Source: Pseudoalteromonas ostreae (GTDB taxonomy: Bacteria > Pseudomonadota > Gammaproteobacteria > Enterobacterales > Alteromonadaceae). From it: a DNA stretch of 64,000 nt. Location of the stretch: positions 152,736-216,735 of the forward strand of contig NZ_JAGPYN010000006.1 in the NCBI RefSeq assembly GCF_018069805.1. Direction: 5' to 3'. The translations under genes and the position numbers were made by a program. Of this stretch, positions 26,410 to 35,776 are shown piece by piece. Every line of letters begins with the position of its first letter. Position 1 is the stretch's first letter. The notes below the pieces were generated by a model that was not told the origin of the DNA, searched no databases, and was given only the letters and a program-made list of their open reading frames with translations.

Positions 26410-28773
26410 CTAAAAGCCAATTCCATAAACAGTTCTGACCTTACATTCATAATTCAGACAACTAGACTTCATAAGCAAAGTTTGAACATTTGTATCATAA
26501 AAGCCATGTTGAGGGCTCAAAACCCTAAAAGTATGCATATTAGACTCTGATAATTGCTCCGCAACACTTGATAACTGGGAGGCAAGGTGAATATGTTGTT
26601 TCGTATCTACATTGTTTTGCAATACTAAATTATCGGCAGACTTTAGTAAATTTCCTAGTGTAGTAAAATTTCCATTCGCTTTTTTATATGTTTCGACTAA
26701 TTTGTCATCAATAGGGATTGCTTCAAACCGCTTGAAAACTTCGTGCCAAGGATACACCACGTTACCTTGTTCGCGATGCTGAGCTCCAGCTAGTTCGTGC
26801 CATCTTGAGCTACTATCAGTAATAATTACTGATCCTGTCACTTGAGCTAAAAATAGTGACATTTCATAATTTGGGCTCATGTGAAATTGAATGAATTGAC
26901 CGCAACTTTTAGTCTCAAATTGTTGTAACATAACTAAAGGGGATGCCTCTGCTAAAGCTTCTAACTCATTGATCGTCGTTGTTGCAGTAGCTTGATCCAA
27001 ACCAAATTGACTCATCAGTAACCTAATTCTTGCTTTAGTAGGTACTAAAGATGTAGAGTTTAATACATCCTCTACTGACAACCTAAACATGAGCGGCTTA
27101 TCTTGCTCGTCTAAAACTCCTCTTTTCTGAGCTCTGCTGTTTGCCACTTCTAACATAGCCCGCCTTAATGGTAGATCGAAATTGCATGGATCTGGAATAA
27201 GATTTATAAGTCCAGCTCTAATAAATGGCTCTACTTGTAGCATAAATAAGAAGTCTTTTAAGGCTTGGTACTTGTATTTGTTAGGGAACTTTATTGAGCT
27301 AAATTCTGGGTTGACGTTATTTGGGTTTATTATTGGTGTTTCGATCAGGAACTCATCAAACATTGAAGCAATTGGCAAAGCATTTATACCGATAGTTCTA
27401 ACATCTAATATCCCAGTGTATAACCCTCGAAATTTATCATCTGGTTTTGGAAGCAAAGCATAGACATCAGTTTCTCGGGGCCATAAACAAGAGTAGAATT
27501 CATATACTCTTTTAATCTGCTCATTAGATAGTTCTTTTCTCACATCAAGCCAAGTTTTTCCTTGATTTAACCCAAGCTCATGGCGAATGCATTGGCAAAA
27601 AGCCAAATTTCTTTCTCTGATACTAAATACGTTCCAAGTCGTACGTAAGTCTACAGGAACTTTATAACAGCATTTTTTATATTTTCGACCACTACCACAA
27701 CCGCAAACCTCATTTCTGCCTATATTTTCTTCATCTATATCCTTAATTAAGAAATCACTTTGGGGGGTCGTTCTACCAAAAGCATCTTGGTAAATGATTG
27801 TTCCATCGTCAAAACCAACGAACATTTCACCGCCATATCGGTGTAACTCACCAGAAGGGGGTATTAAGGTATGACGTAGGTCTGCCCAATCACACATTAC
27901 ATTTTTTTCAGGGTACAGCCACTCTTCCTTCCCTGATGCGACAGAATCTTTTGAATTCACTTTGATTATATAATTTATCTTAGAAACTTCATTAGCATTG
28001 AGTTTCCTGCAATTTATGAACTCAATAGTATTGACCATACTCTTTCTTATACGTGTCGCATTAGTTCGTTGCTCAATTGGGTTTACGATCTCAGGCTCTT
28101 TCGCATATTCAAGGTTTGTTAAAATCAAGCATCGGTTTTTGCTCAAAGGAAATATAGTTTGTGAACCCTTTAATGAAATATCTGGATCATTTGGATAGTT
28201 TGATAATTCACTATTAGGTGGGCATGCATAGTTATAAATAGTAATTGGATGATCCGAAACTATAAACTTAACATCTGAATCTTCAGCTGATACAAGCTCT
28301 CTTACTCCCTCAGCCCACAATGCACAGTGTATGGTGCGTAATGATTGCATCTCGCGCATCAACTGCATTTGATTTAATTCAGGATAATTACTCTTAATCC
28401 AGTCTAGGCCTTTAGGTGTTCTTAACTTTTGCGCATCTAAATAAATGAAAAAGTTTTGGAAGTTTAGATTCCATTGGTTGAGGTCATCTGATAAGAATGC
28501 TTTGACTGCCAAGGAACCGTTGTCGTCGATTGGACCAAATAGTTTCTTTTCAATTTCATCGTTAAACTCAGCCCCGAAGAATGTCGAATACAAATGTTCT
28601 TTATAAAATTTCTGTGCTGGAGTATGCCACTTTATTGAAGTTAGTTTTTTTGTACCTCCGTTTGGAAGGTTGATCTCTTTTTGAGTTAGAAAGCAGAGCT
28701 TAGAATTATGTTCATCAATAAAGCCTTTTTGATGCCATTGAGGTACAAAATGATTATCTTTAGTTTTTGTCAT
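26410..28773 (-). CDS. DUF4238 and SEC-C zinc-motif protein
   Basis: A 787-residue protein. Residues 1-270 match the DUF4238 pattern (DNHFVPQWHQKGFID, LYSTFFGAEFNDEIEKKLFG, FIVSDHPITIYN). Around residues 352-372 is a SEC-C zinc motif (GRNEVCGCGSGRKYKKCC), which binds a metal and often marks nucleic-acid or translation-linked proteins. The remaining 400 residues are mostly helical with no family I recognise. DUF4238 proteins recur in mobile and defence-rich regions, but their activity is not known to me. It lies between the HNH and PIN-like genes on the same strand with gaps of 190 and 237 bp, so it may have its own promoter. Confidence 0.8.
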   Translation of the reverse strand: MTKTKDNHFVPQWHQKGFIDEHNSKLCFLTQKEINLPNGGTKKLTSIKWHTPAQKFYKEHLYSTFFGAEFNDEIEKKLFGPIDDNGSLAVKAFLSDDLNQWNLNFQNFFIYLDAQKLRTPKGLDWIKSNYPELNQMQLMREMQSLRTIHCALWAEGVRELVSAEDSDVKFIVSDHPITIYNYACPPNSELSNYPNDPDISLKGSQTIFPLSKNRCLILTNLEYAKEPEIVNPIEQRTNATRIRKSMVNTIEFINCRKLNANEVSKINYIIKVNSKDSVASGKEEWLYPEKNVMCDWADLRHTLIPPSGELHRYGGEMFVGFDDGTIIYQDAFGRTTPQSDFLIKDIDEENIGRNEVCGCGSGRKYKKCCYKVPVDLRTTWNVFSIRERNLAFCQCIRHELGLNQGKTWLDVRKELSNEQIKRVYEFYSCLWPRETDVYALLPKPDDKFRGLYTGILDVRTIGINALPIASMFDEFLIETPIINPNNVNPEFSSIKFPNKYKYQALKDFLFMLQVEPFIRAGLINLIPDPCNFDLPLRRAMLEVANSRAQKRGVLDEQDKPLMFRLSVEDVLNSTSLVPTKARIRLLMSQFGLDQATATTTINELEALAEASPLVMLQQFETKSCGQFIQFHMSPNYEMSLFLAQVTGSVIITDSSSRWHELAGAQHREQGNVVYPWHEVFKRFEAIPIDDKLVETYKKANGNFTTLGNLLKSADNLVLQNNVDTKQHIHLASQLSSVAEQLSESNMHTFRVLSPQHGFYDTNVQTLLMKSSCLNYECKVRTVYGIGF

Positions 28774-29010
28774 ATTTATACACTTCTAAATTAATACTAA
28801 GTTTTATTACTACCCTAGTTAACTTCTTAGACAACAACAACAACAATAAGAACTAATTAACACTATCTAAGAGCATCCGCATTAACCCTTCTTGACTCAA
28901 ATATTAGAATAACCTACCAGTGGTTAGCTATAAATAAGCTGAGGTAGCGCTAAAATTAAACTCACTGAATAGCAAGCTCTGAATCGTATTTAATACTTTT
29001 AATTAAACTT

Positions 29011-30132
29011 TCACGCAATAGACTCTAACACTTTAATAGCTTGAGTCACTTGACAGCATACATTGCAGTTAAACATTCGATCAAACTTCAATTGATTCTG
29101 TGTTACTAGGTGGGTTAGGCGTTTCTCTGTAAAAAAATAGTCAAAGTACGGAAGTGCCACACTAGCGTGGCGAAAATCATGGAAATCGTGGTCTTGAAAC
29201 TTCTGTTTTTTATCCCATCGAACAGCTGAATATAAACCTGAAATAATATGAGCCGATGGTAAATGTACACCCATTTTCTCTAAACGGAACATATTATATA
29301 TCACAACATTCATTTTTTTCTTTGTTTCATATACTTCATTAAGTGAACGACTCTCTGGAACAGGCTCTCCTATCATTTGGTTATATATATGACGCATAAC
29401 TTCGTATATCATATCTCCAGATACATCAAGCCACCCAGCAATTTCATTCATGAACATTTGCTTAAAACTAAGTGCTTCATGCATATGTGAGAACTGCCCT
29501 AAATTAATATTTTCAGCAGTAGGTGGAGCAGGTAAGTCAATGAACTCTCTATCTAGAAGAAAAATTTCTATTTGATCTGAGAGTGAAGTAGACCACATTT
29601 GATCTACAAAAGCTTTTTCAATAGCTAAGTTTTCTGAGTCAGAAATACTATTATGAGTAATAGAACTGAATCCCATAGTATATGCTAGTTTGGTCCATAT
29701 ACTCTCTTGTGGTGAATAAGTTCCTTGACAAAGATGTGAATTGTAGAATTGCATGAGTTCAAGCTGAACCCTCTCTTCATAGCTAATCGTAGATATACCT
29801 AAGGATAACTGGTCAATCAATTTGACTGTATTACGTAACGTATCTATATCAGATTGTCGAGTAACTTCAAGATATACATCTTCGCTGATTGGAAAAACAC
29901 ATACTTTATTTTTCACTAATTTTTGGGCCAATAAAAGTAACTGATACTCTTTTTTACAGGTACTAGGATTCATTAGACCATTTCTAAGCAAAACCCAAAA
30001 CTTAGTATCTAAATATATTTTCTTCTTCCCTTTAATCGATGCTGCAAGCTCCAAGCGTAACTTTCTATAATGTTCTGATATCGTTATGTCTGGGTTATCT
30101 TTATGATAATTAAATGTATTTATAAATTGCAT
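29011..30132 (-). CDS. PIN-like domain protein, predicted RNase
   Basis: A 373-residue protein without a firmly recognised family. The N-terminal strand KKIYLDTKFWVLLR (Asp near 42), the following VCVFPISEDVYLEVTRQ with an acidic residue, and a C-terminal DYFFTEKRLTHLV are placed as the acidic motifs of PIN-domain nucleases, with a long helical insertion between. Two CxxC-like cysteines occur near the end (FNCNVCCQV). PIN enzymes cut single-stranded RNA. It follows the island HrpB-type helicase by 162 bp on the same strand, suggesting a helicase-nuclease pair. The assignment is inference from motif spacing only. Confidence 0.55.
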   Translation of the reverse strand: MQFINTFNYHKDNPDITISEHYRKLRLELAASIKGKKKIYLDTKFWVLLRNGLMNPSTCKKEYQLLLLAQKLVKNKVCVFPISEDVYLEVTRQSDIDTLRNTVKLIDQLSLGISTISYEERVQLELMQFYNSHLCQGTYSPQESIWTKLAYTMGFSSITHNSISDSENLAIEKAFVDQMWSTSLSDQIEIFLLDREFIDLPAPPTAENINLGQFSHMHEALSFKQMFMNEIAGWLDVSGDMIYEVMRHIYNQMIGEPVPESRSLNEVYETKKKMNVVIYNMFRLEKMGVHLPSAHIISGLYSAVRWDKKQKFQDHDFHDFRHASVALPYFDYFFTEKRLTHLVTQNQLKFDRMFNCNVCCQVTQAIKVLESIA

Positions 30133-30294
30133 AACCTATCCAGTTCTTTCACCAATAATAGTGCAAGAAACGTAATCATGATCCCTGCCATTACTTTTTT
30201 ACCTAGCACCATTCACTTTAGACTGATACTGAATTATTTTTATTAATGTCGAAACACTTAACCCCCGAAAAAATAGGTAACACAAACTATTTTA

Positions 30295-32799
30295 CTATGG
30301 TGGCTTACTCTTTTTTCTCTTTATTGACTGCCCAGGTTTTTCTTCTAACGGCTTTTCAGGCCAGCGATGCTTGGGGTATCGACCTCGCATATCTTTTGCC
30401 ACATCAAAGTATGAAGATAGCCAAAATTGTCCAAGGTCGCTCGTTGTTTGAATTGGCCTTTTTGCTGGAGATAATAGCTCAAACCTTATCGGTACTTTAC
30501 CCATAGCTAATAAGGGAGACTCAATTTGCCCAAACATTTCTTGTAAAACAACTGAAACTGTTGGTCCTTGGTTTTCATCGTATCTAATTTCTACCTCTTT
30601 TCCGCTAGGTGCTAAATATGTAATTGGCGCACATTCATCTAGAAGCTGTTGTTGCTCCCAAGTTAAATTAGTTATTAAAAGTGAATATATCTCTATGTTC
30701 TTTAATGCCTTAATGCTTTTTACGCTTTCGATATAAGGTAACAACCATGTGTCAACGCTTTTAAGTAACCGTTCTTCACTTATAATAGGAAAACTATCTA
30801 ATGTGCTACTCAGCCAACGACACCTAATTAACCAGTTTTCGCTCTTTTTCGACCAACGAAGAAATTTAAGCCCTTCAGCTAACAAAATATCATTAATACA
30901 AGAATTAAAGTCACTATCAGATATAACATTCAATCTATCTTCTTGTACTATCAAGCTCATATAGCTGTAAATTCGCCGACCTATAATATTTTCTTTCTTA
31001 CTATCTAATTTATAGCACACCTTTGTATTGAGCTTATCCTCCAAGCTATCAATTACATCAGAAAAAGCTATTGGTGCACTGATATAAATTTTACCACCTG
31101 AATTTTTTCCATCACAGTCACATACCACTAACCAATTTGTGTTAACTAGAGTATCGGCTTCTCTTAATGAAACACCTCTCCCGTTTGCTAGTAAGTAATC
31201 TGTACTATTTTTACTTCTAATCTTGGCGAGTCTATCTGGATACGCCTTTAATAATAATGTTCCTACTGATGATTGAAATTCAAAAAAGGTAATACCTTTA
31301 AGATCTAAATTTATATTCAAAGTATTTGCAAATGACCGAGCTAACTTAGTCACCTGCCTTAATCCTGCATTATGAACATTACGACTTATAGCTTTACCAA
31401 TAAAACTGTCATAAACAATTAAGAGCCGGTCAGTGATGTCTGAACTATCAGCATTAGATAAAATATCTCTTTCCGATAGAAGTGCAGCCAAAAAACATGC
31501 AGTGAGTTTTTCTTTCTCTGTTTTACAAGAAAGCAGCATACTCCCTAATCTAGCATCAACCCCTAGCGCCAATACTTTCTGACCAAGTGAAGTAATTTTG
31601 TTTGAGCTATCTAAAAGGCCTAACGTATAATTCAACTTACAAGCTATTTCAAAATGATGTAAAGGCGGGGCAGTTAACCAATTTACGTCATCATAGTTAG
31701 TTATCCCCCAACCTACTAATTCGAGTACTAGGTTTGTTAAATCAGCAACATTAATTTCTTCTATTTGATATTCGTCTAGCTCTTTTTGCTCAAGCTCACT
31801 CCACAGCCTTAAACAATACCCCCCTTGAGTTCTTCCCGCTCTTCCGGCTCGTTGTGCCGCTGAAGCTTTTGATATACGGGTAGTATCAAGTCTTGATAAT
31901 CCACTTTTAACATCAAACTTCATTACCTTTTCAAGACCAGAATCAATAACGAAACTAATCCCATCAATTGTTAGGCTCGTCTCCGCGAGATTAGTTGAAA
32001 ATATAACTCGTCTCGCCCCGTCTTTTTTTAGTGCAAGTTCTTGTTCCGAGAGAGACAAACTACCATAAAGAGGCAAGATCTTGACACTTGCTGGTAAATA
32101 ATTTTGGACAGCATTTATACAGCGTTTGATTTCAGCTTGCCCAGATAAAAACACAAGGATGTCACCCGATGTATTTTCTTTTATTATCCGGCCTAATAAA
32201 TATTTAATATGTTCTGATAGATGAGAAGAGGGCTTACCAGCATATCCAATTTCAACGGGGAAGGCTCGACCCGGGCACTTTACGACTTTAGAGTTTCCTA
32301 GGTAATTTGAAAGTAACTCAGTATCTATAGTTGCAGACATAACAAGTAACTTCAAATCATCCCGATATGCTTCTTGTACTTCTAAAGCTAGGTTTAGCGC
32401 TAGATCTGCGTGAATTGATCGCTCATGAAATTCATCAAATATTATCAAGCCAATATTATTTAACTCAGGGTCGTTTTGAATCCTACGGGTAAGAACGCCT
32501 TCAGTAACTATCTCAAGCAAAGTGTTTTTTGATATTATTCGCTCATTACGAATTTGATAACCAACCGTCTCACCAACATTTTCATTTAATTGACTGGCTA
32601 GATAGTGAGCAATAGCTTTTACAGCAACTCTACGTGGCTCTAGCATAATAACTTTCTTCCCTAGCATCATGTTTGATGTGATTAGCTTAAGTGGTACTAC
32701 AGTTGATTTACCGGCTCCAGGCTCCGCCTGCAGAACTAAGTTATTATATTCATTAATATTTTTTATTATTTCAGGAAGGTATTCTTCAATAGGTAACAA
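30295..32799 (-). CDS. Second HrpB-type ATP-dependent helicase
   Basis: A complete 834-residue DEAH/RHA-family helicase of the HrpB type, paralogous to the chromosomal hrpB 13 kb away. Motif I is AEPGAGKSTVVPL, motif II IIFDEFHERSIHADLAL, motif III MSATID, and motif VI AQRAGRAGRTQGGYCLRL. The HrpB-specific C terminus is kept (SPLLAMGKVPIRFELLSPAK, then FDVAKDMRGRYPKHRWP). All catalytic motifs look intact. The start codon appears to be TTG at 32799, with GAGAG upstream. It is far more AT-rich in codon use than the chromosomal copy, in keeping with acquisition. It may power an RNA-directed function with the PIN-like protein (inference). Confidence 0.92.
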   Translation of the reverse strand: MLPIEEYLPEIIKNINEYNNLVLQAEPGAGKSTVVPLKLITSNMMLGKKVIMLEPRRVAVKAIAHYLASQLNENVGETVGYQIRNERIISKNTLLEIVTEGVLTRRIQNDPELNNIGLIIFDEFHERSIHADLALNLALEVQEAYRDDLKLLVMSATIDTELLSNYLGNSKVVKCPGRAFPVEIGYAGKPSSHLSEHIKYLLGRIIKENTSGDILVFLSGQAEIKRCINAVQNYLPASVKILPLYGSLSLSEQELALKKDGARRVIFSTNLAETSLTIDGISFVIDSGLEKVMKFDVKSGLSRLDTTRISKASAAQRAGRAGRTQGGYCLRLWSELEQKELDEYQIEEINVADLTNLVLELVGWGITNYDDVNWLTAPPLHHFEIACKLNYTLGLLDSSNKITSLGQKVLALGVDARLGSMLLSCKTEKEKLTACFLAALLSERDILSNADSSDITDRLLIVYDSFIGKAISRNVHNAGLRQVTKLARSFANTLNINLDLKGITFFEFQSSVGTLLLKAYPDRLAKIRSKNSTDYLLANGRGVSLREADTLVNTNWLVVCDCDGKNSGGKIYISAPIAFSDVIDSLEDKLNTKVCYKLDSKKENIIGRRIYSYMSLIVQEDRLNVISDSDFNSCINDILLAEGLKFLRWSKKSENWLIRCRWLSSTLDSFPIISEERLLKSVDTWLLPYIESVKSIKALKNIEIYSLLITNLTWEQQQLLDECAPITYLAPSGKEVEIRYDENQGPTVSVVLQEMFGQIESPLLAMGKVPIRFELLSPAKRPIQTTSDLGQFWLSSYFDVAKDMRGRYPKHRWPEKPLEEKPGQSIKRKKSKPP

Positions 32800-33034
32800 A
32801 ACAAGCTCTCTGTTAAATTAATTGGACAGTCATAAAGCACCTCTATTTGAGTGGAATCGATGCCACCTAAGTTAGTTCCCTGCTTTATTGCGCAACAACA
32901 AAATCGAATATCTTACGAAATATTATATCGCATTTCGCCTAAAACAGTCTTCGACTAAAAACTGTAGCTTACGGGAAATAAAAAATACCTATAAACAAAT
33001 AAAATTAATTTACGAAAAGTAGTTGGAATAGAAA

Positions 33035-33488
33035 TTTCCCGTTCACACACATTATGAATATCAACCTGTTGTGATTCAACTATACTTTACATGCTCATTA
33101 TTAGGGAAATAGATCAATAATTCCTCTCAGCTTAGTGATTTGATATCAAATTTAGGGTGAGAGTGCTAAATTTCCCGTTTACGAGAATAATTCTGCATGA
33201 AGTTATATAAATGGAATAGAGAGATGATCCTTCCCATTCACGCACATAATTCTGGTAGCGGAATATTGAGCTAACTAAGTATTAAAGATTCACATACTGA
33301 TTAATGCCAACAACTAATAAAAATTTATACTGAAATAGTAAGGATAATAGGCATAGGGCCAATGTCGTTGTTCAAATAGTAATTGGTTAAAAGTAGGATA
33401 CGCTCCCATGGTAGGTGGGGTCGTTCTCATATATAACGAGTCTCAATCGTTATGATTCAATTTTCCCTTTCACGCACATAATTTTGGG
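33035..33488 (+). repeat. Four degenerate repeats in a 950-bp non-coding gap
   Basis: The stretch from 32800 to 33748 has no credible gene. It contains four related copies of TTTCCCGTTCACGCACATAA: at 33035-33056, 33171-33195, 33230-33256 and 33461-33488. The last two are followed by a second shared block, AACTAAGTATTAA or CACTAAGTATTAA (near 33276 and 33503). Spacing is irregular and arms are degenerate, so it is not a CRISPR. It could be an untranslated RNA, a decayed mobile repeat or a binding region. Confidence 0.5.
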
Positions 33489-33748
33489 AAAGTAAAAGAT
33501 CTCACTAAGTATTAAGTTTCAATTGAGTCGAAACCAGACCTTGAGAATTTAATTAAGCGTGTCAATTAACTATGGGACTGTACCACTACAGATGAAACGC
33601 TTAAGAATTTAACGAAATAACTCCAACAGCCAAAACGGTTCAAAAAAACAAGCTCCTGCAATCGTTCCTAAGCACTTTTACGGCATTAGGTAATGCATTT
33701 GGAACCCATAAAACGGGCTGATTTTCTTTAAAAAGAGTAATCCTACAG

Positions 33749-33808
33749 CCTCAACGCCTAAATCAGGTGCACCGTAGGCGTCACATGGATTGTGATTTAC
33801 TTGTTATA
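33749..33808 (-). other. attC-like integron recombination site
   Basis: On the minus strand it begins TATAACA, which contains the stop codon of the 69-residue gene, and ends GGCGTTGAGG. The two arms are an imperfect palindrome (TAAATCA against TGATTTA, CCATGTGACGCC against its partner GGCGTCACATGG). Position, orientation and length (60 bp) fit an integron cassette attC site. Confidence 0.65.
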
Positions 33809-34013
33809 TGCCATCTATCACCAAAATCAAACTCTTAACTACTGCAACAAATATAGCTAAACCAGTTATGTATCTAGGCAGCTTAGGATATTTTTCATTC
33901 ATATATTTAAGCGTTGGAGATTTATTTGCACTCCCAAGTTTTCCACTAAAATGCAAGGCAGCTAAGATGCAAATAATTATCACCAATAAGGTATTGTAAG
34001 GCTTAGCTAACAT
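33804..34013 (-). CDS. Small two-helix membrane protein, gene cassette
   Basis: A 69-residue protein with two hydrophobic helices (NTLLVIIICILAALHF and ITGLAIFVAVVKSLILVI) joined by a charged loop. No family is recognised. Its stop lies within the attC-like site at 33749-33808 and its start is right after another partial site, as in integron cassettes. Cassette arrays often carry such small membrane proteins. Function unknown. Confidence 0.6.
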   Translation of the reverse strand: MLAKPYNTLLVIIICILAALHFSGKLGSANKSPTLKYMNEKYPKLPRYITGLAIFVAVVKSLILVIDGI

Positions 34014-34045
34014 CCAAGAATCCTTGCCATATGACGCCCTGTTAT
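34006..34045 (-). other. Short, degenerate attC-like remnant
   Basis: Between the Mrr-like and small membrane-protein genes the minus strand reads ATAACAGGGCGTCATATGG and then TGTTAGC. GGCGTCATATGG resembles the arm GGCGTCACATGG of the site at 33749-33808. It is only 40 bp, so it looks like a truncated or fused site rather than a functional one. Confidence 0.35.
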
Positions 34046-34059
34046 GATCATTCTTTCAA

Positions 34060-34935
34060 CTAATACCCTAGCTGAATCTCTTTAAGATTATTTTGACTAA
34101 GCATTACATTAATTTTTTCGATCAACTTACGCCGTAAAATATTGTATTGCCCACCCATTTCGTTCAGTTGATTAGGATTATTAACTAGCTCTTTAACGTC
34201 TTTTTTATAGGTTTTATAAATTCCATCAACTTTCTTCTCAACATCACTAATAAACCGAAGGTACGTTTCATCACCGATCATGCTTGCAGGAATAGTTTGC
34301 GCAATAACAGATTTACTCCAGTTATCATGAAGAACTCCTATCTTGATCAGAGCCTTGGTTGCTACTATCGCTGATTCGAAATCACTGTAACTTCTTTCAT
34401 ACATAAAGTTATCTGTGTAGGCAGGGCGATCAAATGCAAGCCTAATCGCCGAAAGGTGATTTTGCATTTCACTTTTACCAAAAGCTTCTCTGTAAGCTTC
34501 ATAACTGGTTGCCATCACAGATTGAAAGCGGTTTATATCTTGATTTAACTCATCCCAAAACCAAAGCTGAACTTTAAATGGAATTTTTCCAGTCCCATTT
34601 ATATTTATTACATGATCTTGCAACTTGGTATCGATGCGAGCAGTAGTCGCAATTATTAGCAAGTTAAGAGAAGGTTTGAATTTTTTAGCCTTTTTAACCT
34701 CTGAATCTATTGTAGACTTGGAAATACTCTGTTTCTTTGTCTCCTTGCACTGAATCCCAATGTTGTTATCCATTAAATCTTGAGCAAATACGTCAATTCC
34801 CTTTTGATTTTGCCCTTGTCGACCATACTCTTGAACAGAACTCTCAACGTATTTAACCTTTGCTATGTCTACCACCAAGTTTTGGAAATCCTGCCAATTC
34901 GCAGGTGGGGGCATAAATATTTGTAATTGATTCAT
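34060..34935 (-). CDS. Mrr-like PD-(D/E)XK nuclease, gene cassette
   Basis: A 291-residue protein. The first 130 residues read as a restriction-endonuclease fold: FQNLVVDIAKVKYVESSVQE, then GRQGQNQKGIDVFA with the metal-binding Asp, then NIGIQCKETKK supplying the Q/E-x-K catalytic pair, then LLIIATTARID. Such Mrr-like domains occur in type IV restriction and as effectors of defence ATPases. The C-terminal half is helical and unassigned. It stands alone as a cassette, with attC-like DNA on both sides. A defence role is inferred, not shown. Confidence 0.7.
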   Translation of the reverse strand: MNQLQIFMPPPANWQDFQNLVVDIAKVKYVESSVQEYGRQGQNQKGIDVFAQDLMDNNIGIQCKETKKQSISKSTIDSEVKKAKKFKPSLNLLIIATTARIDTKLQDHVININGTGKIPFKVQLWFWDELNQDINRFQSVMATSYEAYREAFGKSEMQNHLSAIRLAFDRPAYTDNFMYERSYSDFESAIVATKALIKIGVLHDNWSKSVIAQTIPASMIGDETYLRFISDVEKKVDGIYKTYKKDVKELVNNPNQLNEMGGQYNILRRKLIEKINVMLSQNNLKEIQLGY

Positions 34936-34948
34936 TTTCTTCCTCTAT

Positions 34949-35027
34949 GACCAACGCCGCCAGCAGCGGCCGCGTGAAACGAGGTCCAGCGACCGCAGGG
35001 AGCGATGCCGGCTGGCTTTGTTATGTT
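34949..35027 (-). other. attC site of an integron cassette
   Basis: The minus strand reads ACATAACAAAGCCAGCCGGC at one end and GCTGCTGGCGGCGTTGGTC at the other. The two arms pair as an imperfect palindrome with the unpaired bases typical of attC. The stop codon of the preceding gene lies inside the first box and the next gene starts 13 bp after the last. It is the clearest attC in the window. Confidence 0.85.
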
Positions 35028-35656
35028 TTTGGGTGAAGGAGGTCATAATACGATTTCTCGAAATTGGAGACTGACTTATGCACCCAAGCTGATAATTTTT
35101 TAGAATTCAAAAGTTCTGCGACCCAGCTAGAACAATCATCTTCGATCCATGTTGCTGAACTCGAAATACCCAAGGTTTTCATTAAGATCGCTATTTTTTT
35201 ATTAGGAGCTTCGTCTTTTCCAAGAAACTCACCTTTAAAGTGAACCAATTCGTTCCTCAATGACGAGATAATTTCGAATGACTGAAATGGTTCTCTACCC
35301 TTATCCCATAAAACACCATTTGTTCTCAAGGATACTAAATCCCACTTTTCTTGAACCGTAAGCTTTTTTTGAAGATTCTGAATAGTAAACCACTCTTTAT
35401 ACTCAGAGCTATCTGCCTCGAACCCATAGCAAAGAACACCGATTGATATCTCTTCATTTATTCTAGCTTCAAGAAAACATGCGGCATTAATAATGGATGA
35501 TGAGTTGAAGATCCTTATATCTTGGGTATTTTCAGAAGAGCTAGCTAATTCAGCAAACTTTTTACAGCCTTGAAGAAAATCAGAAGAAAAGCGACTCATA
35601 GCCCATTTTATCGGTTTTCCTGCACATGTATTTTCTTCTGAAATATCAGATTCCAT
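35021..35656 (-). CDS. HEPN-like protein, gene cassette
   Basis: A 211-residue, mostly helical protein. The segment ISSLRNELVHFKGEF contains RNxxxH, the signature of HEPN domains, many of which are RNases in toxin or defence systems. No family is otherwise recognised, and no antitoxin (MNT nucleotidyltransferase) gene is adjacent. Its stop codon lies inside the attC at 34949-35027 and its start follows another attC by 16 bp, so it is a complete cassette. Confidence 0.6.
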   Translation of the reverse strand: MESDISEENTCAGKPIKWAMSRFSSDFLQGCKKFAELASSSENTQDIRIFNSSSIINAACFLEARINEEISIGVLCYGFEADSSEYKEWFTIQNLQKKLTVQEKWDLVSLRTNGVLWDKGREPFQSFEIISSLRNELVHFKGEFLGKDEAPNKKIAILMKTLGISSSATWIEDDCSSWVAELLNSKKLSAWVHKSVSNFEKSYYDLLHPKT

Positions 35657-35672
35657 GGTGATCCTTAGAAAA

Positions 35673-35763
35673 CATAAACGCCTTGCTAAGCGGATAAAAA
35701 CAGTTGGTTAAAATCGCGTAGCGATAACCAACTGTTTTTATTCCGTTTAAGCAACTTATAACC
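35673..35763 (-). other. attC-like site with long stem
   Basis: On the minus strand it begins GGTTATAAGTTGCTTAAACG and ends CCGCTTAGCAAGGCGTTTATG. The core AATAAAAACAGTTGGTTA pairs with TTAACCAACTGTTTTTAT. The arms TTGCTTAAACGG and CCGCTTAGCAAGG complete a near-symmetrical attC fold. It follows the ParA-like gene and ends before the HEPN-like gene. Confidence 0.8.
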
Positions 35764-35776
35764 ATTAAATTAAAAA

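Noticed and set aside
33035..33488. Possible CRISPR array
   Set aside because: Only four copies, irregular spacing, degenerate sequence and no cas genes.
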